This document shows, piece after piece, positions 33,086 through 45,344 of a DNA stretch of 64,000 nt. The DNA is taken from contig CM036758.1 of the NCBI GenBank assembly GCA_020796225.1, forward strand, positions 29,585,099 to 29,649,098, given 5' to 3'. This DNA is from Arion vulgaris. Taxonomy: Eukaryota > Mollusca > Gastropoda > Stylommatophora > Arionidae. The notes under the pieces are model-generated. The model had not been told where the DNA came from. It made no database searches and saw only the letters and a list, made by a program, of their open reading frames with translations. The translations under genes and the position numbers were made by a program. The stretch's first letter is position 1. Every line of letters starts with the position of its first letter.

Positions 33086-33400
33086 TGACTTCTTTAGAGA
33101 GCGTTTTATTGCATATAGAATTCTCTTCATTTTTTGAAACGTTGTTGATGTTTTTAACCTCCTTTTCTCAAATCACTAAAGCATTAGCGCTTTCCTGAAG
33201 CTCTATTTCAATGTTGACTTTCAGACAATTTCTGCAGCATATCTCAAGTTTTTTGTGTGTATATTATATCCGACAACTGATATTCTAGTCATTTTGTTTG
33301 TTTTTCTCAAAAGTTTTTTCAACGTACCGAGAGAAGCAGATCAGGTGATAATATACATACTTGTCTAAATCCATTATTTGTTCTGCTGAAACCTTCTCTC
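33086..33400. other. Unassigned AT-rich sequence
   Basis: No element recognised. Confidence 0.4.
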
Positions 33401-33402
33401 TT

Positions 33403-33864
33403 GTTTGTCTGCTAGCATCGATGTTTGTCTGCTAGCATCGATGTTTGTCTTCTAGCATCGATGTTTGCCTGCTAGCATCGATGTGTGTCTGCTAGCATTG
33501 ATGTTTGTCTGCTAGCATCGATGTTTGTCTGCTAGCATCGATGTTTGTCTGCTAGCATCGATGTTTGTCTGCTAGCATCGATGTTTGTCTGCTAGCATCG
33601 ATGTTTGTCTGCTAGCATCGATGTTTGTCTGCTAGCATCGATGTTTGTCTGCTAGCATCGATGTTTGTCTGCTAGCATCGATGTTTGTCTGCTAGCATCG
33701 ATGTTTGTCTGCTAGCATCGATGTTTGTCTGCTAGCATCGATGTGTGTCCGCTAGCATCGATGTTTGTCTGCTAGCATCGATGTGTGTCTGCTAGCATCG
33801 ATGTTTGTCTGCTAGCATCGATGTTTGTCTGCTAGCATCGATGTTTGTCTGCTAGCATCGATGT
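33403..33864. repeat. Minisatellite, 20 bp x ~23
   Basis: Unit ttgtctgctagcatcgatgt; almost no variation. Confidence 0.97.
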
Positions 33865-33929
33865 TTTTTTTTTGGTTGTAAATATATATTCTTCATAACT
33901 TTTAGATTTATCCTGTCCGTATTTTAGTT

Positions 33930-36900
33930 CTATCATATTTTGAAGTGAGAGTCTGTAGCTTAAGCGGTAGTAGCTCGATCAGAACCATTATACTGTCCGT
34001 ATTTTAGTTCTATCATATTTTGAAGCGAGAGTCTGTAGCTTAAGCGGTAGTAAGCTCGATCGCAACCCATTATACTGTCCGTATTTTAGTTCTATCATAT
34101 TTTGAAGCGGAGTCTGTGCTTAAGCGGTAGTAAGCTCGATCGCAACCTTATACTGTCCGTATTTTAGTTCTATCATATTTTGTAGTGGGAGTCTGTAGCT
34201 TAAGCGGTAGTAAGCTCGATCGCAACCCATTATACTGTCCGTATTTTAGTTCTATCATATTTTGAAGCGGAGTCTGTGTAAGGCGGTAGTAAGCTCGATC
34301 GCAACCCATTATACTGTCCGTATTTTAGTTCTATCATATTTTGTAGTGGGAGTCTGTAGCTTAAGCGGTAGTAAGCTCGATCGCAACCATTATACTGTCC
34401 GTATTTTAGTTCTATCATATTTTGAAGCGAGAGTCTGTAGCTTAAGCGGTAGTAAGCTCGATCGCAACCCATTATACTGTCCGTATTTTAGTTCTATCAT
34501 ATTTTGAAGCGGAGTCTGTGCTTAAGCGGTAGTAAGCTCGATCGCAACCCATTATACTGTCCGTATTTTAGTTCTATCATATTTTGAAGCGAGAGTCTGT
34601 AGCTTAAGCGGTAGTAAGCTCGATCGCAACCCATTATCCTGTCCGTATTTTAGTTCTATCATATTTTGAAGCGGGAGTCTGTAGCTTAAGCGGTAGTAAG
34701 CTCGATCGCAACCCATTATACTGTCCGTATTTTAGTTCTATCATATTTTGAAGCGGGAGTCTGTAGTTTAAGCGGTAGTAAGCTCGATCGCAACCCATTA
34801 TACTGTCCGTATTTTAGTTCTATCATATTTTGAAGTGAGAGTCTGTAGCTTAAGCGGTAGTAAGCTCGACGTCAACCCATTATACTGTCCGTATTTTAGT
34901 TCTATCATATTTTGAAGCGGGAGTCTGTAGCTTAAGCGGTAGTAAGCTCGATCGCAACCCATTATACTGTCCGTATTTTAGTTCTATCATATTTTGAAGC
35001 GAGAGTCTGTAGCTTAAGCGGTAGTAAGCTCGATCGCAACCCATTATACTGTCCGTATTTTAGTTCTATCATATTTTGAAGCGAGAGTCTGTAGCTTAAG
35101 CGGTAGTAAGCTCGATCGCAACCCATTATACTGTCCGTATTTTAGTTCTATCATATTTTGAAGCGGGAGTCTGTAGCGCGGTAGTAAGCTCGATCGCAAC
35201 CCATTATACTGTCCGTATTTTAGTTCTATCATATTTTGAAGCGAGAGTCTGTAGCTTAAGCGGTAGTAAGCTCGATCGCAACCCATTATACTGTCCGTAT
35301 TTTAGTTCTATCATATTTTGAAGCGGGAGTCTGTAGCTTAAGCGGTAGTAAGCTCGATCGCAACCCATTATACTGTCCGTATTTTAGTTCTATCATATTT
35401 TGAAGCGGGAGTCTGTAGCTTAAGCGGTAGTAAGCTCGATCGCAACCCATTATACTGTCCGTATTTTAGTTCTATCATATTTTGAAGCGGGAGTCTGTAG
35501 CTTAAGCGGTAGTAAGCTCGATCGCAACCCATTATACTGTCCGTATTTTAGTTCTATCATATTTTGAAGCGGGAGTCTGTAGCTTAAGCGGTAGTAAGCT
35601 CGATCGCAACCCATTATACTGTCCGTATTTTAGTTCTATCATATTTTGAAGCGAGAGTCTGTAGCTTAAGCGGTAGTAAGCTCGATCGCAACCCATTATA
35701 CTGTCCGTATTTTAGTTCTATCATATTTTGAAGCGGGAGTCTGTAGCTTAAGCGGTAGTAAGCTCGATCGCAACCCATTATACTGTCCGTATTTTAGTTC
35801 TATCATATTTTGAAGCGGAGTCTGTGCTTAAGCGGTAGTAAGCTCGATCGCAACCCATTATACTGTCCGTATTTTAGTTCTATCATATTTTGAAGCGAGA
35901 GTCTGTAGCTTAAGCGGTAGTAAGCTCGATCGCAACCCATTATACTGTCCGTATTTTAGTTCTATCATATTTTGAAGTGGGAGTCTGTAGCTTAAGCGGT
36001 AGTAAGCTCGATCGCAACCCATTATACTGTCCGTATTTTAGTTCTATCATATTTTGTAGTGGGAGTCTGTAGCTTAAGCGGTAGTAAGCTCGATCGCAAC
36101 CCATTATACTGTCCGTATTTTAGTTCTATCATATTTTAGTGGAGTCTGTGCTTAAGCGGTAGTAGCTCGATCGCAACCCATTATACTGTCCGTATTTTAG
36201 TTCTATCATATTTTGAAGCGGGAGTCTGTAGCTTAAGCGGTAGTAAGCTCGATCGCAACCCATTATACTGTCCGTATTTTAGTTCTATCATATTTTGAAG
36301 TGAGAGTCTGTAGCTTAAGCGGTAGTAAGCTCGATCGCAACCCATTATACTGTCCGTATTTTAGTTCTATCATATTTTGAAGCGGGAGTCTGTAGCTAAG
36401 CGTAGTAAGCTCGATCGCAACCCATTATACTGTCCGTATTTTAGTTCTATCATATTTTGTAAGCGGGAGTCTGTAGCTTAAGCGGTAGTAAGCTGATCGC
36501 AACCCATTATACTGTCCTATTTTAGTTCTATCATATTTTTGAAGCGGAGTCATTAGATTAACGGAGTAAGCTCGATCACGAGACCATTATACTGTCGTAT
36601 TTTAGTTCTAACTCATTATTTATTAACTTGAGTCTTATGCTTATGGTAATTAATCGATCGACTCATATACTGTCTGATTTTATGTTCTATCATATATTAT
36701 GAAGCTTGGAACTGCTTAAGCTATGTAAGCTCTCGAGAACTCATTATACTGTCCTATTTTGAGATCTATCATGTTTATGAAGCGGAGTCATTGCATGCGT
36801 AGTAACTCGATCGCAACCATTATGCTGTCCGAATATTATGTTCTATCATATTTTGAGCGAGACTCTGTAGCTTAAGCGTAACAGCTGATCGAACTCATTA

Positions 36901-37610
36901 CTGTCCGTATTTAGTTCTATCTATTTTGTGGAGTCTGTAGCTTAAGCGTGTAATCGATCGCAACATTATACTTCTTATTTTAGTTCGTTATTTTTAACCC
37001 CAGGAATCTGTGGGCTTCGAAGCAGTAATGTTGACTTCGAATCGCACCCAGTTATACTGTGTATTTTGAGTTTCTATCATTTTTTGAAAGAGTCATTGCT
37101 TAAGCGGTAGTAAGCTCGATCATGAACCATTATACTGTCCGTATTTTGTTCTATCTATGTTTTGAAGCAGTCATGTGCTTAAGCGGTAGTAAACTCGATC
37201 ACTACCATTATACTGTCCGTATTTTAGTTCTATCATATTTTGAAGTGGGAGTCTGTAGCTTAAGCGGTAGTAAGCTCGATCGCAACCCATTATACTGTCC
37301 GTATTTTAGTTCTATCATATTTTGAAGCGAGAGTCTGTAGCTTAAGCGGTAGTAAGCTCGATCGCAACCCATTATACTGTCCGTATTTTAGTTCTATCAT
37401 ATTTTGAAGCGGGAGTCTGTAGCTTAAGCGGTAGTAAGCTCGATCGCAACCCATTATACTGTCCGTATTTTAGTTCTATCATATTTTGAAGCGAGAGTCT
37501 GTAGCTTAAGCGGTAGTAAGCTCGATCGCAACCCATTATACTGTCCGTATTTTAGTTCTATCATATTTTGAAGCGAGAGTCTGTAGCTTAAGCGGTAGTA
37601 AGCTCGATCG
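33930..37610. repeat. 82-bp satellite built from SINE2 head, ~45 copies
   Basis: Each unit joins ~43 bases of unrelated flank (tactgtccgtattttagttc, tatcatattttgaagcggga) to ~39 bases of SINE2 head, including the A box (tctgtagcttaagcggtagt) and aagctcgatcgcaaccca. The unit stops before the B box. The array runs without a break into the SINE2 copy at 37580-37805, which supplies the only B box. About 36360-37200 is degraded by many single-base deletions. Confidence 0.96.
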
Positions 37611-37805
37611 CAACCCAAGTGTACCTGGTTCAAACTCCGCGGCGGGCAATTTGGAAGCAAATTAATTTCCACTGAATTTTACGACTGGTAAAATAGATAT
37701 CACGTTCAGAAAGAATGGCAAAATACTGAACGTATAAGTGGTGCCGAGAAAATCGACTTTTGTTGATGGCTACGTCCGTAAATGGATCCACGATTTTCAT
37801 TCAAT
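37580..37805 (+). mobile_element. SINE2 copy at the array end
   Basis: Head shared with the last array unit, then acccaagtgtacctggttca, the B-box-like ggttcaaactccgcgg, body caaatt...cgttcagaaagaatggcaa and 3' end atggctacgtccgta and ccacgattttcatt. This is the parent context of the 82-bp unit. Confidence 0.9.
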
Positions 37806-38009
37806 ATTTTGCAAAGATACAGTTCTTTCCTTTGTCGTACCCCTTGATGTAGTCTATAAGACATGAGTATAGATACTCTTTTATTTGCAGGACTTTTCTG
37901 TTAGTTTCCTTGATATACTTAATCTATGGAGGTTATACATGAGATAGAGGTTTTACATGAGAATACTCACAATACAACCAACTGCTAAAATGTTGATGTA
38001 CTGAAAGAG

Positions 38010-38312
38010 ATCAAGAACGTACGTCCCGTGTTCAATATTAGCAAGTAAAAGAACCCTTGGCAGTTCAAAATTGAGATGAGCAGGCTGGAAAGCCGCTGCC
38101 CGGACAACATTTATTTGAGAAAAAAAAAGATTTCAAATAAAATTCCTACAAAATATCTCCAGCATCTTCAAAATTACATCGGGGAAACCACGCCGGTGCT
38201 ACGGAGTTCGTGCACTGCAGTTAAGATCGTCCTGTGTAAGAAAGAAATCAGAGTCCACATGGTTACTCACCGAAGTGTAATGATGATGGTCCTATCAATC
38301 AATCAAGCATAA
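38010..38312 (+). mobile_element. SINE3 copy, 5'-truncated
   Basis: Begins inside the body at gtcccgtgttcaat and continues through gagcaggctggaaagccgct and cgccggtgctacggagttcg to a tcaatcaatcaa tail. The tRNA head is missing. Confidence 0.88.
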
Positions 38313-38830
38313 TATGTTTGGTAGTATCATTCACTTTGACTGCTACTATCGGTAGTCTCTTCCATATCTGGAGTATATTTACTTCTGATCTGTCATCATT
38401 ATACAGATCTCTCATGTGTTATGTCCATATTTCTATTATGTTTTCTTTAATTTTTTTTAATAAAAATCACTCCTTTTGAATTGGAGCATCTTGTCAGTGT
38501 GTGTATTCTTCTTCTAGCGAGTCCATCAATTTGCTAATGCAAATATTGTGTGTACTTTTTGTGCTGTTTTCCAAGTTTACTCCATCTCAGATTGAGCAAA
38601 TTCTCTTTTTTTTTATCCCTGTTACATTTGTTGTTTATTTTGTTATTTAGCCTGTCACGTGCTTCTGTCGTTTGTTGCTTCTTTTTGTTTCTTATGGCCT
38701 CCATTAGCTGTAAAATTTAGTGTCCTGCATTTTATTCTTGAATTGTGTTTTATTTCTGGCGTGATTTCAAATGCTGCAGGCGCATTGATTCATATAATAT
38801 TTCTCTAGCAGCACCTTTGGCAGACTACAT
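38313..38830. other. Unassigned; related to the sequence at 40010-40200
   Basis: gagtccatcaatttgctaat with gcaaat (38520) matches 40023-40048, and the following ~190 bases stay alignable. Possibly a LINE or repeat fragment duplicated at the left edge of the 61-bp array. Confidence 0.45.
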
Positions 38831-38834
38831 AGAA

Positions 38835-39535
38835 ATGTCTGGCACAGATGTGATATTGGCCAAGCCACAAAACTGAAGGTATATCGAGCTGTCGTGCTCC
38901 CAGTCCTTCTTCACGCCTGCGAAACTTGGACCTTATATCAGAGACATGCAAGGAAGCTAAACCACTTTCACACAGTCTGCCTTCGAAAAATAATGAACAT
39001 CAAATGGCAGGATATGATCCCAGATACAGAGGTCCTGAAAATATCTGCTCTCCCAAGCATCTATACAATCTTGATGCAGTCCCAAACAAGATGCGCAGGA
39101 CACGTGACTCGAATGCCAGATTGCAGAATACACAAACGACTCTTTTATGGTGAGCTGCATAGCGCAAACGCTCACAGGAGGACCAGAAAAGGCGATTCAA
39201 AGATACACTCAAGAACTCGATGAAATCTTTTGACATAGATGGCAACAACTGGGAGAATGTTGCTCAATACAGATCAGCCTGGCGCACACTTCTTCGACAC
39301 GGTTTCTCGGCCTGCGAGGCAGGTAGAACAGCACGGATCGAGCAAAAACGTCAAAACAGAAAGGCAGTAAAACTTCCCACAAGTGCAAGTATACCTTGCC
39401 CACACTGTACAAGAACATTTCAAGCCCGTATCGGGCTCACTAGTCATCTACCAACACATAGACAAGCATAACGCAACTACATTCCCTTGCATGAAAATTT
39501 GTGTGGTCATCATCACCCGTGATGGACTAGCATCA
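38835..39535 (+). pseudogene. LINE E, RT C-terminus with C2H2 finger
   Basis: Frame 38894-39223 encodes LPVLLHACETWTLYQRHARK, LNHFHTVCLRKIMNIKWQDM, IPDTEVLKISALPSIYTILM and the RCAGHVTRM block. After a frameshift, 39220-39471 encodes NWENVAQYRSAWRTLLRHG and ends in a C2H2 zinc finger, CPHCTRTFQARIGLTSHLPT + H (C-x2-C-x12-H-x4-H spacing). A C-terminal finger of this kind is known from a LINE group in fish and molluscs. 5'-truncated. The related RT part is at 45945-47225. Confidence 0.87.
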
Positions 39536-39589
39536 TCATAATATCTCTCACCGTTTTTCAATACATTGTATTTTCACTTCCTTGTCAAT

Positions 39590-39905
39590 TGAGATCAGAT
39601 TGCAAGTTATTCAGTGTTACATAGAACCAACATTGACATACGGATGCGAGCCATGGACAATAAACACACAGATGGAAAAATCTCTGAAGGCCACAGAGAT
39701 GTGGTTTTATAGAAGAATGCTACTGCTAAAATGACTAATGTTCAGGCGTTGAATGAAGTCAAGACACAGAGAAAGCTTATCGTCAATATAAGAAAGAAGC
39801 AGTCATCTTTTTTCGGGCATGTGATGAGGAAACGAGGTTTAGAACACATTGTGACAACCGGTAAAATCAAAGGTAGAAGAGACAGAGGAAGATAGAGAGA
39901 GAAAA
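39590..39905 (+). pseudogene. LINE C fragment
   Basis: Translation in mixed frames: CYIEPTLTYGCEPWTINTQM, EKSLKATEMWFYRRML, ALNEVKTQRKLIVNIRKKQS, FFGHVMRKRGLEHIVTTGKI, KGRRDRGR. Decayed copy of 15385-15885. Confidence 0.83.
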
Positions 39906-39989
39906 TGTCATGCGTCTCTAACATCATTATTGAATAAAATGTTACTTGGTAGAATTGATATCACATCACTTCAGACAAATCCAAAGTGT

Positions 39990-42520
39990 TCAGTCTGTAG
40001 CAATTGTGTATTTTCAGATTCTCGAGTCCATAGATTTGCTAATGCAAATGTAGTACTTATATGATTGTTTCTAGTTTCTCCATATCATCTAGTTAGTTGA
40101 GCAGAGCATTAGTATAATTGTTCTTAGCTCCCTGTCATTTGTTCAGCATTATTTGTATTTAGCTGTCTCTGTGCTTCTCGTTTGTGCATCTCTTGTTCTT
40201 ATGAGCTCATTATTATGATTAAGTTCGTAGCTCCCGGTGCCATTTTAGTTCATCATGAGTATTATTTTATTGTCTGCCGTGCTCTCGGCATGACAGTCAT
40301 CATGTATTCTTTATAATGATTTCTCTAGCTCCTCTGGCAGTACTTAGTCATCATGAATCATAGTATGATTGTCCAGAGCTCCTGGTCATGTACTTAGTTC
40401 ATCACTGATCATTTTTATGATTGTTCTGTAGCTCCCGGTGCCTGTACTTAGTCATCTGTAGATCATTAGATGATTGTCTCTACTCTCGTGCAGTACTTAG
40501 TTCAAGGAGCTATTAGATGATTTTCCTGAGCTCCTTCGCATGTACTATTATGAAGTATCATAGATGATTGCAGTAGCTCCCGGTGATGTACTAGTTCATG
40601 TAAATATGATTGTCTCGTAGCTCCTCTTGATGTACAGTTCATCAGTAATATTAGTATGATTGTCACGTGAGCTCTCGATGCCAGATTGCAGTCATCATGA
40701 GTATCATTAGTATGATTGTCTCTAGCCCCTCGGAGTGCCATGTATAGTCATAGCGTATTCATAGATGATGTCTCCAAGACCTCGGTGATGTATATTCATT
40801 ATGAGCATTATAGTATGATGCAACACCTCGGTGCGCATGTTGTTCATCATGTAGTACATTGTCATGATTTCTCGAGCTCCTCGGTGCGCATGTGATTAGT
40901 TCATCAGTCAAATAGCAGATGCTTGTAGCTCCCCATGTGCATGTACCTTGTCATTATAGTATTATTAGTATGATTGTCTCCCGTATCGCTCTGTGCATGT
41001 ACCAGCATCATGAGTATTATTAGTATATTGTCCTGTAGCTCCCGTGTGCATGTAAGATTATGTGTATTGAGTGATTGTCCTGTAGCCCTCGTGGCATGGA
41101 CTAGTTCATCATAAGTATTCATTAGTATGATTGTCTCTGTAGTCTCGGTGCCATGTCCTTAGTTCATTATGTAGTATCATTAGTATATTGCACGTATTCG
41201 GTGTGCATGTACTTAGTCATTTGTACATTAGTATGATTGTCCGAGCCCTCGGTCATGTATATCCAATGTGATTATAATGATTGTCTCTGTAGCTCTGTGC
41301 CACTAGTCCATTATGTGGTATTATAGAGATTGTCTCTGCTCTCAGCAATGTACTAGTTCATTTGTTGAATGTATGATTGTCCAGAGCCCGGTGGCATGCT
41401 TAGTTCATCAGTATATAAATTAGTAGATGTCTCTTGTTCGGTGCATGTATGAATCAGTAGTATTTAGAATTGTCTCGAGCTCTCGGTGCATGTAATCATA
41501 TGTGTATAAGTATGATGTTCCGAGCCTCAGAGGAAATGTACATGTCATCATGTAGTATCATTAGTTGATTGTTCTGTAGCTCTGTTGCATGTACTTAGTT
41601 CATCATGAATCCATAAGATTGTCTCAGCTCCTCGGTGCATGTATAGTCATTATGTATATTATTAGTATGATTGTCTCCGTAGCTCCTGGTGTGCATGTAC
41701 TTAGTTCATTATGTAGTATATTAGTATGATTGTTCCTGTAGCTCCCTCGTGTGCATGTACTTAGTTCATATGTAGTATATTAGTATGATTGTCTCTGTAG
41801 CTCCTCGGTGGCATGTACTTAGTTCATCATGTAGTATCATTAGTATGATTGTCTCTGTAGCTCCCTCGGTGCGCATGTACTTAGTTCATCATGTAGTATC
41901 ATTAGTATGATTGTCTCCGTAGCTCCCTCGGTGCGCATGTACTTAGTTCATTATGTAGTATCATTAGTATGATTGTCTCCGTAGCTCCTCGGTGGCATGT
42001 ACTTAGTTCATATGTAGTATTATTAGTATGATTGTCTCCGTAGCTCCTCGGTGTGCGTGTACTTAGTTCATTATGTAGTATATTAGTATGATTGTCTCCG
42101 TAGCTCCTCGGTGTGCATGTACTTAGTCATATGTAGTATTATTAGTATGATTGTCTCCGTAGCTCCTCGGTGTGCATGTACCTAGTTCATTATGTAGTAT
42201 CATTAGTATGATTGTCTCCGTAGCTCCCTCGGTGTGCATGTACTTAGTTCATGATGTAGTATTATTAGTATGATTGTCTCCGTAGCTCCTCGGTGGCATG
42301 TACTTAGTCCATTATGTAGTATATTAGTATGATTGTCTCCGTAGCTCCTCGGTGTGCATGTACTAGTTCATTATGTAGTATTATTAGTATGATTGTCTCC
42401 TGTAGCCCCCTCGGTGTGCATGTACTTAGTTCATTATGTAGTATTATTATATGATTGTCTCCGTAGCCCCCTCGGTGTGCATGTCCCTAGTTCATTATGT
42501 AGTATTATTAGTATGATTGC
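39990..42520. repeat. Satellite, 61-62 bp x ~40, left two thirds degraded
   Basis: Clean units (41640-42520) contain acttagttcattatgtagta, attagtatgattgtctccgt and agctcctcggtgtgcatgt. From 39990 to about 41640 the same unit is present with frequent one- to three-base losses. Confidence 0.95.
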
Positions 42521-42599
42521 GAAATGCGTGAGCCCTGGTCTGCAGTAATAAAAAATATCGACTTTGATTTCAACAAAAAACATGACCGGAACGTTGCAA

Positions 42600-42870
42600 G
42601 ATGTCAAACTTATATCGGATCTTGAGAATAGGTGTTATCTATAAGGTTTCAAGATTTTTCCGACATATAATTAGAAGTGACAGTTTAGAACATTTGATGA
42701 CAACAGACAAAACACAGGGGAAGAGAGATAAAGGGAGAGAAAGTGATAACATTCCGGACGGCTTGAAATCGTGGTTCGGCAATGGTTCGGTGACGGAGTT
42801 GATTGATTCTGCAAGAGACGATCGATCTGGAGAGACATGATCGCCTATGCCAACCGGCACGGTCCTTGAT
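42600..42870 (+). pseudogene. LINE C tail fragment
   Basis: KVSRFFRHIIRSDSLEHLMT then GKRDKGRESDNIPDGLKSWF and LIDSARDDRSGET, matching the C-terminal tail of LINE C. Open over 79 codons but lacks RT. Confidence 0.8.
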
Positions 42871-42924
42871 TGATAGAACAACTGAGAAGCTTAGAATGTA
42901 TTATACTTTTATTCTGATCAGTTT

Positions 42925-43458
42925 CTAGTCAGTAGCATCATCATCATCAGGTGCCGTCTCCACATCGAAGGTTGGCTGCAATGAATCTCCAGCATCCTCT
43001 GTCTTTCGAGTTGATGTTGCACACTGCCAGACTGTAACCTGTCCATTTCTTAAAGTTTCCTCCCACTTATTTCTCGGTCTTCCTCTTCTCTTCACATCAA
43101 TTCTGTCTTCTAACTGCTTGTTCATTGTCCATGTTTCCGAGCCATACATTAATATAGGATATACATAGCATTTGATCATTCTCATTTTTAGCCTGTTTGT
43201 GATTTGTTTGGATGTCAGTAACTTTCTCATACTATTGAAATTATCCTTGGCCATTCCTATTCTCTTTTTAATTTCTGTTATACATCTGCCATAATCTGTT
43301 ATCATCTGACCGAGATATGAGAAGCTTTTTACTTGATGTAGTAATTCTCCATGTATTTTTATATTCATTTTAGGTTTTTCCATTTCCTTGTTGATTACCA
43401 TAGTTTTTGTTTTCTGTATGTTAATGTCTAATCCATATTCCTTGCTAGTCAGTAGCAT
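42925..43458 (-). pseudogene. LINE C, RT C-terminus with internal deletion
   Basis: An open frame of 177 residues: SKEYGLDINIQKTKTMVINK, SFSYLGQMITDYGRCITEIK, KRIGMAKDNFNSMRKLLTSK, MIKCYVYPILMYGSETWTMN, then an abrupt jump to DVKRRGRPRNKWEETLRN. The ~70 residues expected between 'YGSETW' and 'GRP' (compare 15600-15800) are missing, yet the frame stays open to the tail DDDDATD. Despite the open frame it lacks the catalytic RT half. Confidence 0.87.
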
Positions 43459-43644
43459 GGTAGTGGTGATATAGTGAGGATGACTAGCTAATCATTAATC
43501 ATGAACATAGCTAACTAATGAAACATGCGGTATAAATGAATGTATCAATGCTTGGAATAATGAATTATTAAATATTGAAATGTGTTGAAATAGATATGTG
43601 TGCTTGCTGATGCCATGAATGTATGGATTACTATGTCAACTTCT

Positions 43645-43880
43645 CTTTCGTACGCTTCATATCGACCACTTGTTAAACCACTCTTTGTGATCTGTATATG
43701 ATCTGCGCATAAGAGCGATTGTATGTTGTGCCAGTCATGCACCTACAAGTAGACCAGCACATCCGATTTCTGCGATGCTTTTTATTTAGTAGGGTAGCTT
43801 CCTTAGGTCCTACATCAGTCGCTTCTTACGACATGCCTTGTAGGTCGCAGTGTAAATATTCTTTGCCAGCAACACACGGG
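43645..43880 (+). mobile_element. Repeat D copy
   Basis: Blocks gaccacttgttaaaccactc, gagcgattgtatgttgtgcc, atgctttttatttagtaggg, cttcttacgacatgcc and attctttgccagcaacacac. Single copy of the segment triplicated at 2545-2783. Confidence 0.85.
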
Positions 43881-43889
43881 CATAGACAT

Positions 43890-44300
43890 GAATAAGTGAA
43901 GTGAATCGTCAACAATTTGCACACGTATACTTGTCTTCGTTCGGGGCACATGGACGTTGTTGGCAACGAGAGAGCACACAGACTGGCTTGCTCTCCCGCC
44001 ATATCAGAGGACCATCCAATGGACAGAACTGACATCTTGAACGCCCTCATAAAGTGTGGCCGCAAAGAAGATTTTCATCTAAACCAATCCACGTCAACTA
44101 CTAGATTGCGGAAGCTGTGTTTGAAGATGGGTGGAGCAAGAAAAGAACAATACGACAGGTATATGAGTAGGCTCATCAATCAAAATCGAACTGGTACGGT
44201 CAGTCACTGGATGCTGTTAGAGATATTGCGAAGGAGATCGGAGCACCTATAGACATGTCCGGAGTGGAATGAAGATATTCCAAACTGAAACTGATTAAAT
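43890..44300 (+). pseudogene. LINE RNase H end and C-terminus
   Basis: Frame 43917-44252: GHMDVVGNERAHRLACSPAI (the RNase H 'GHA...GNERAD' block, with the last catalytic Asp changed to His), MDRTDILNALIKCGR, NRTGTVSHWMLLEILRRRSE + HL, then after a stop TCPEWNED, where the zinc-knuckle C of 'CPEC' is W. Same LINE group as 20470-21170. Confidence 0.85.
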
Positions 44301-44685
44301 AGATGGATGGATGAATTGGTAGATACACTAACATACAGACATATAACTCGATAAATATACAATCAAATGAATACAGACAATCTACAATGTAAGTAGAAGC
44401 TCATGGATAATTCATATTCAAACTGACGTCAATTAACAAAAGCGTTACATGTCTCTCTATACATCATTCTAGTACCATAGTCATCATCATCACGTTCCAA
44501 ACATGAACCCAGAAACTATGACGAATGATACCACTAACATCACAATCACAACATACACGGCTTATTAATCATTCATGCTCTTTAGCTCTATTCATTCTCT
44601 TGACGTCACAGAACTCTTATAGCTAATGCTTTCCGCTGATTTCATTTTAACCTGTTCTTTTCTTCTTCTTTGTCATCACACTGCT
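44301..44685. other. Unassigned sequence
   Basis: No element recognised. Confidence 0.4.
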
Positions 44686-45085
44686 ACCGGGTTGTTGCAC
44701 AGTGTCGTCACACTGCTACCGGGTTGTTGCCCAGTGTCGTCACACTGCTACCGGGTTGTTGCCCAGTGTCGTCACACTGCTACCGGGTTGTTGCCCAGTG
44801 TCGTGGTTTCGCTGCTCGCGTTGGTGTTGCCGTGTCGTACTTTGCTCTTACGGTTTGTTGCTCACATGTGTCTTCCACTTTCTTTCCGGCAGTTGTTGCC
44901 CTGTCGTGAGTCTATCACTGTATACCGTTTAGCTTGCTCTAGCTTCTTCATATACCCGTGTACCGAGTTTTCCTCAAGTTCGTACACTGCTACCGGGTTG
45001 TTGCCCGTGTCGTCACCTGCTACCGGGTTGTTGCCCAGTGTCGTCACACTGCTACCGGGTTGTTGCCCAGTGTCGTGGTTTCTGT
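44686..45085. repeat. Two blocks of a 32-bp tandem repeat
   Basis: Unit cacactgctaccgggttgtt + gcccagtgtcgt. Four copies at 44686-44805 and three at 44984-45080, both followed by ggtttc. The 289-codon frame 44626-45495 covers both but has no recognisable domain. Confidence 0.93.
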
Positions 45086-45344
45086 TTTTGTCTTGCGCTG
45101 TTCTGGTGGCTTGTGTGATTGTTATCTTTGCTCTTTCACAGGATTCTGCTATGCCATCTAACAATCTTTTCGTGGTCTTCCTCTTGCCTTCTTTCCCGAT
45201 GTTCAGTTGTAGAAGACCCTGTATACTGTGGAGTTCTTATTACACATTGATAATATATCCTAAAATATTTTATGTCGATTTCGGTTCTTTTCATAAAGCT
45301 TATCTTATCTTTATTATTATTATTCTCTGTGATTATCATCAGAA

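Noticed and set aside
33403..33864. CRISPR-like regular array
   Set aside because: Repeats are contiguous with no unique spacers; the setting is a eukaryotic genome.
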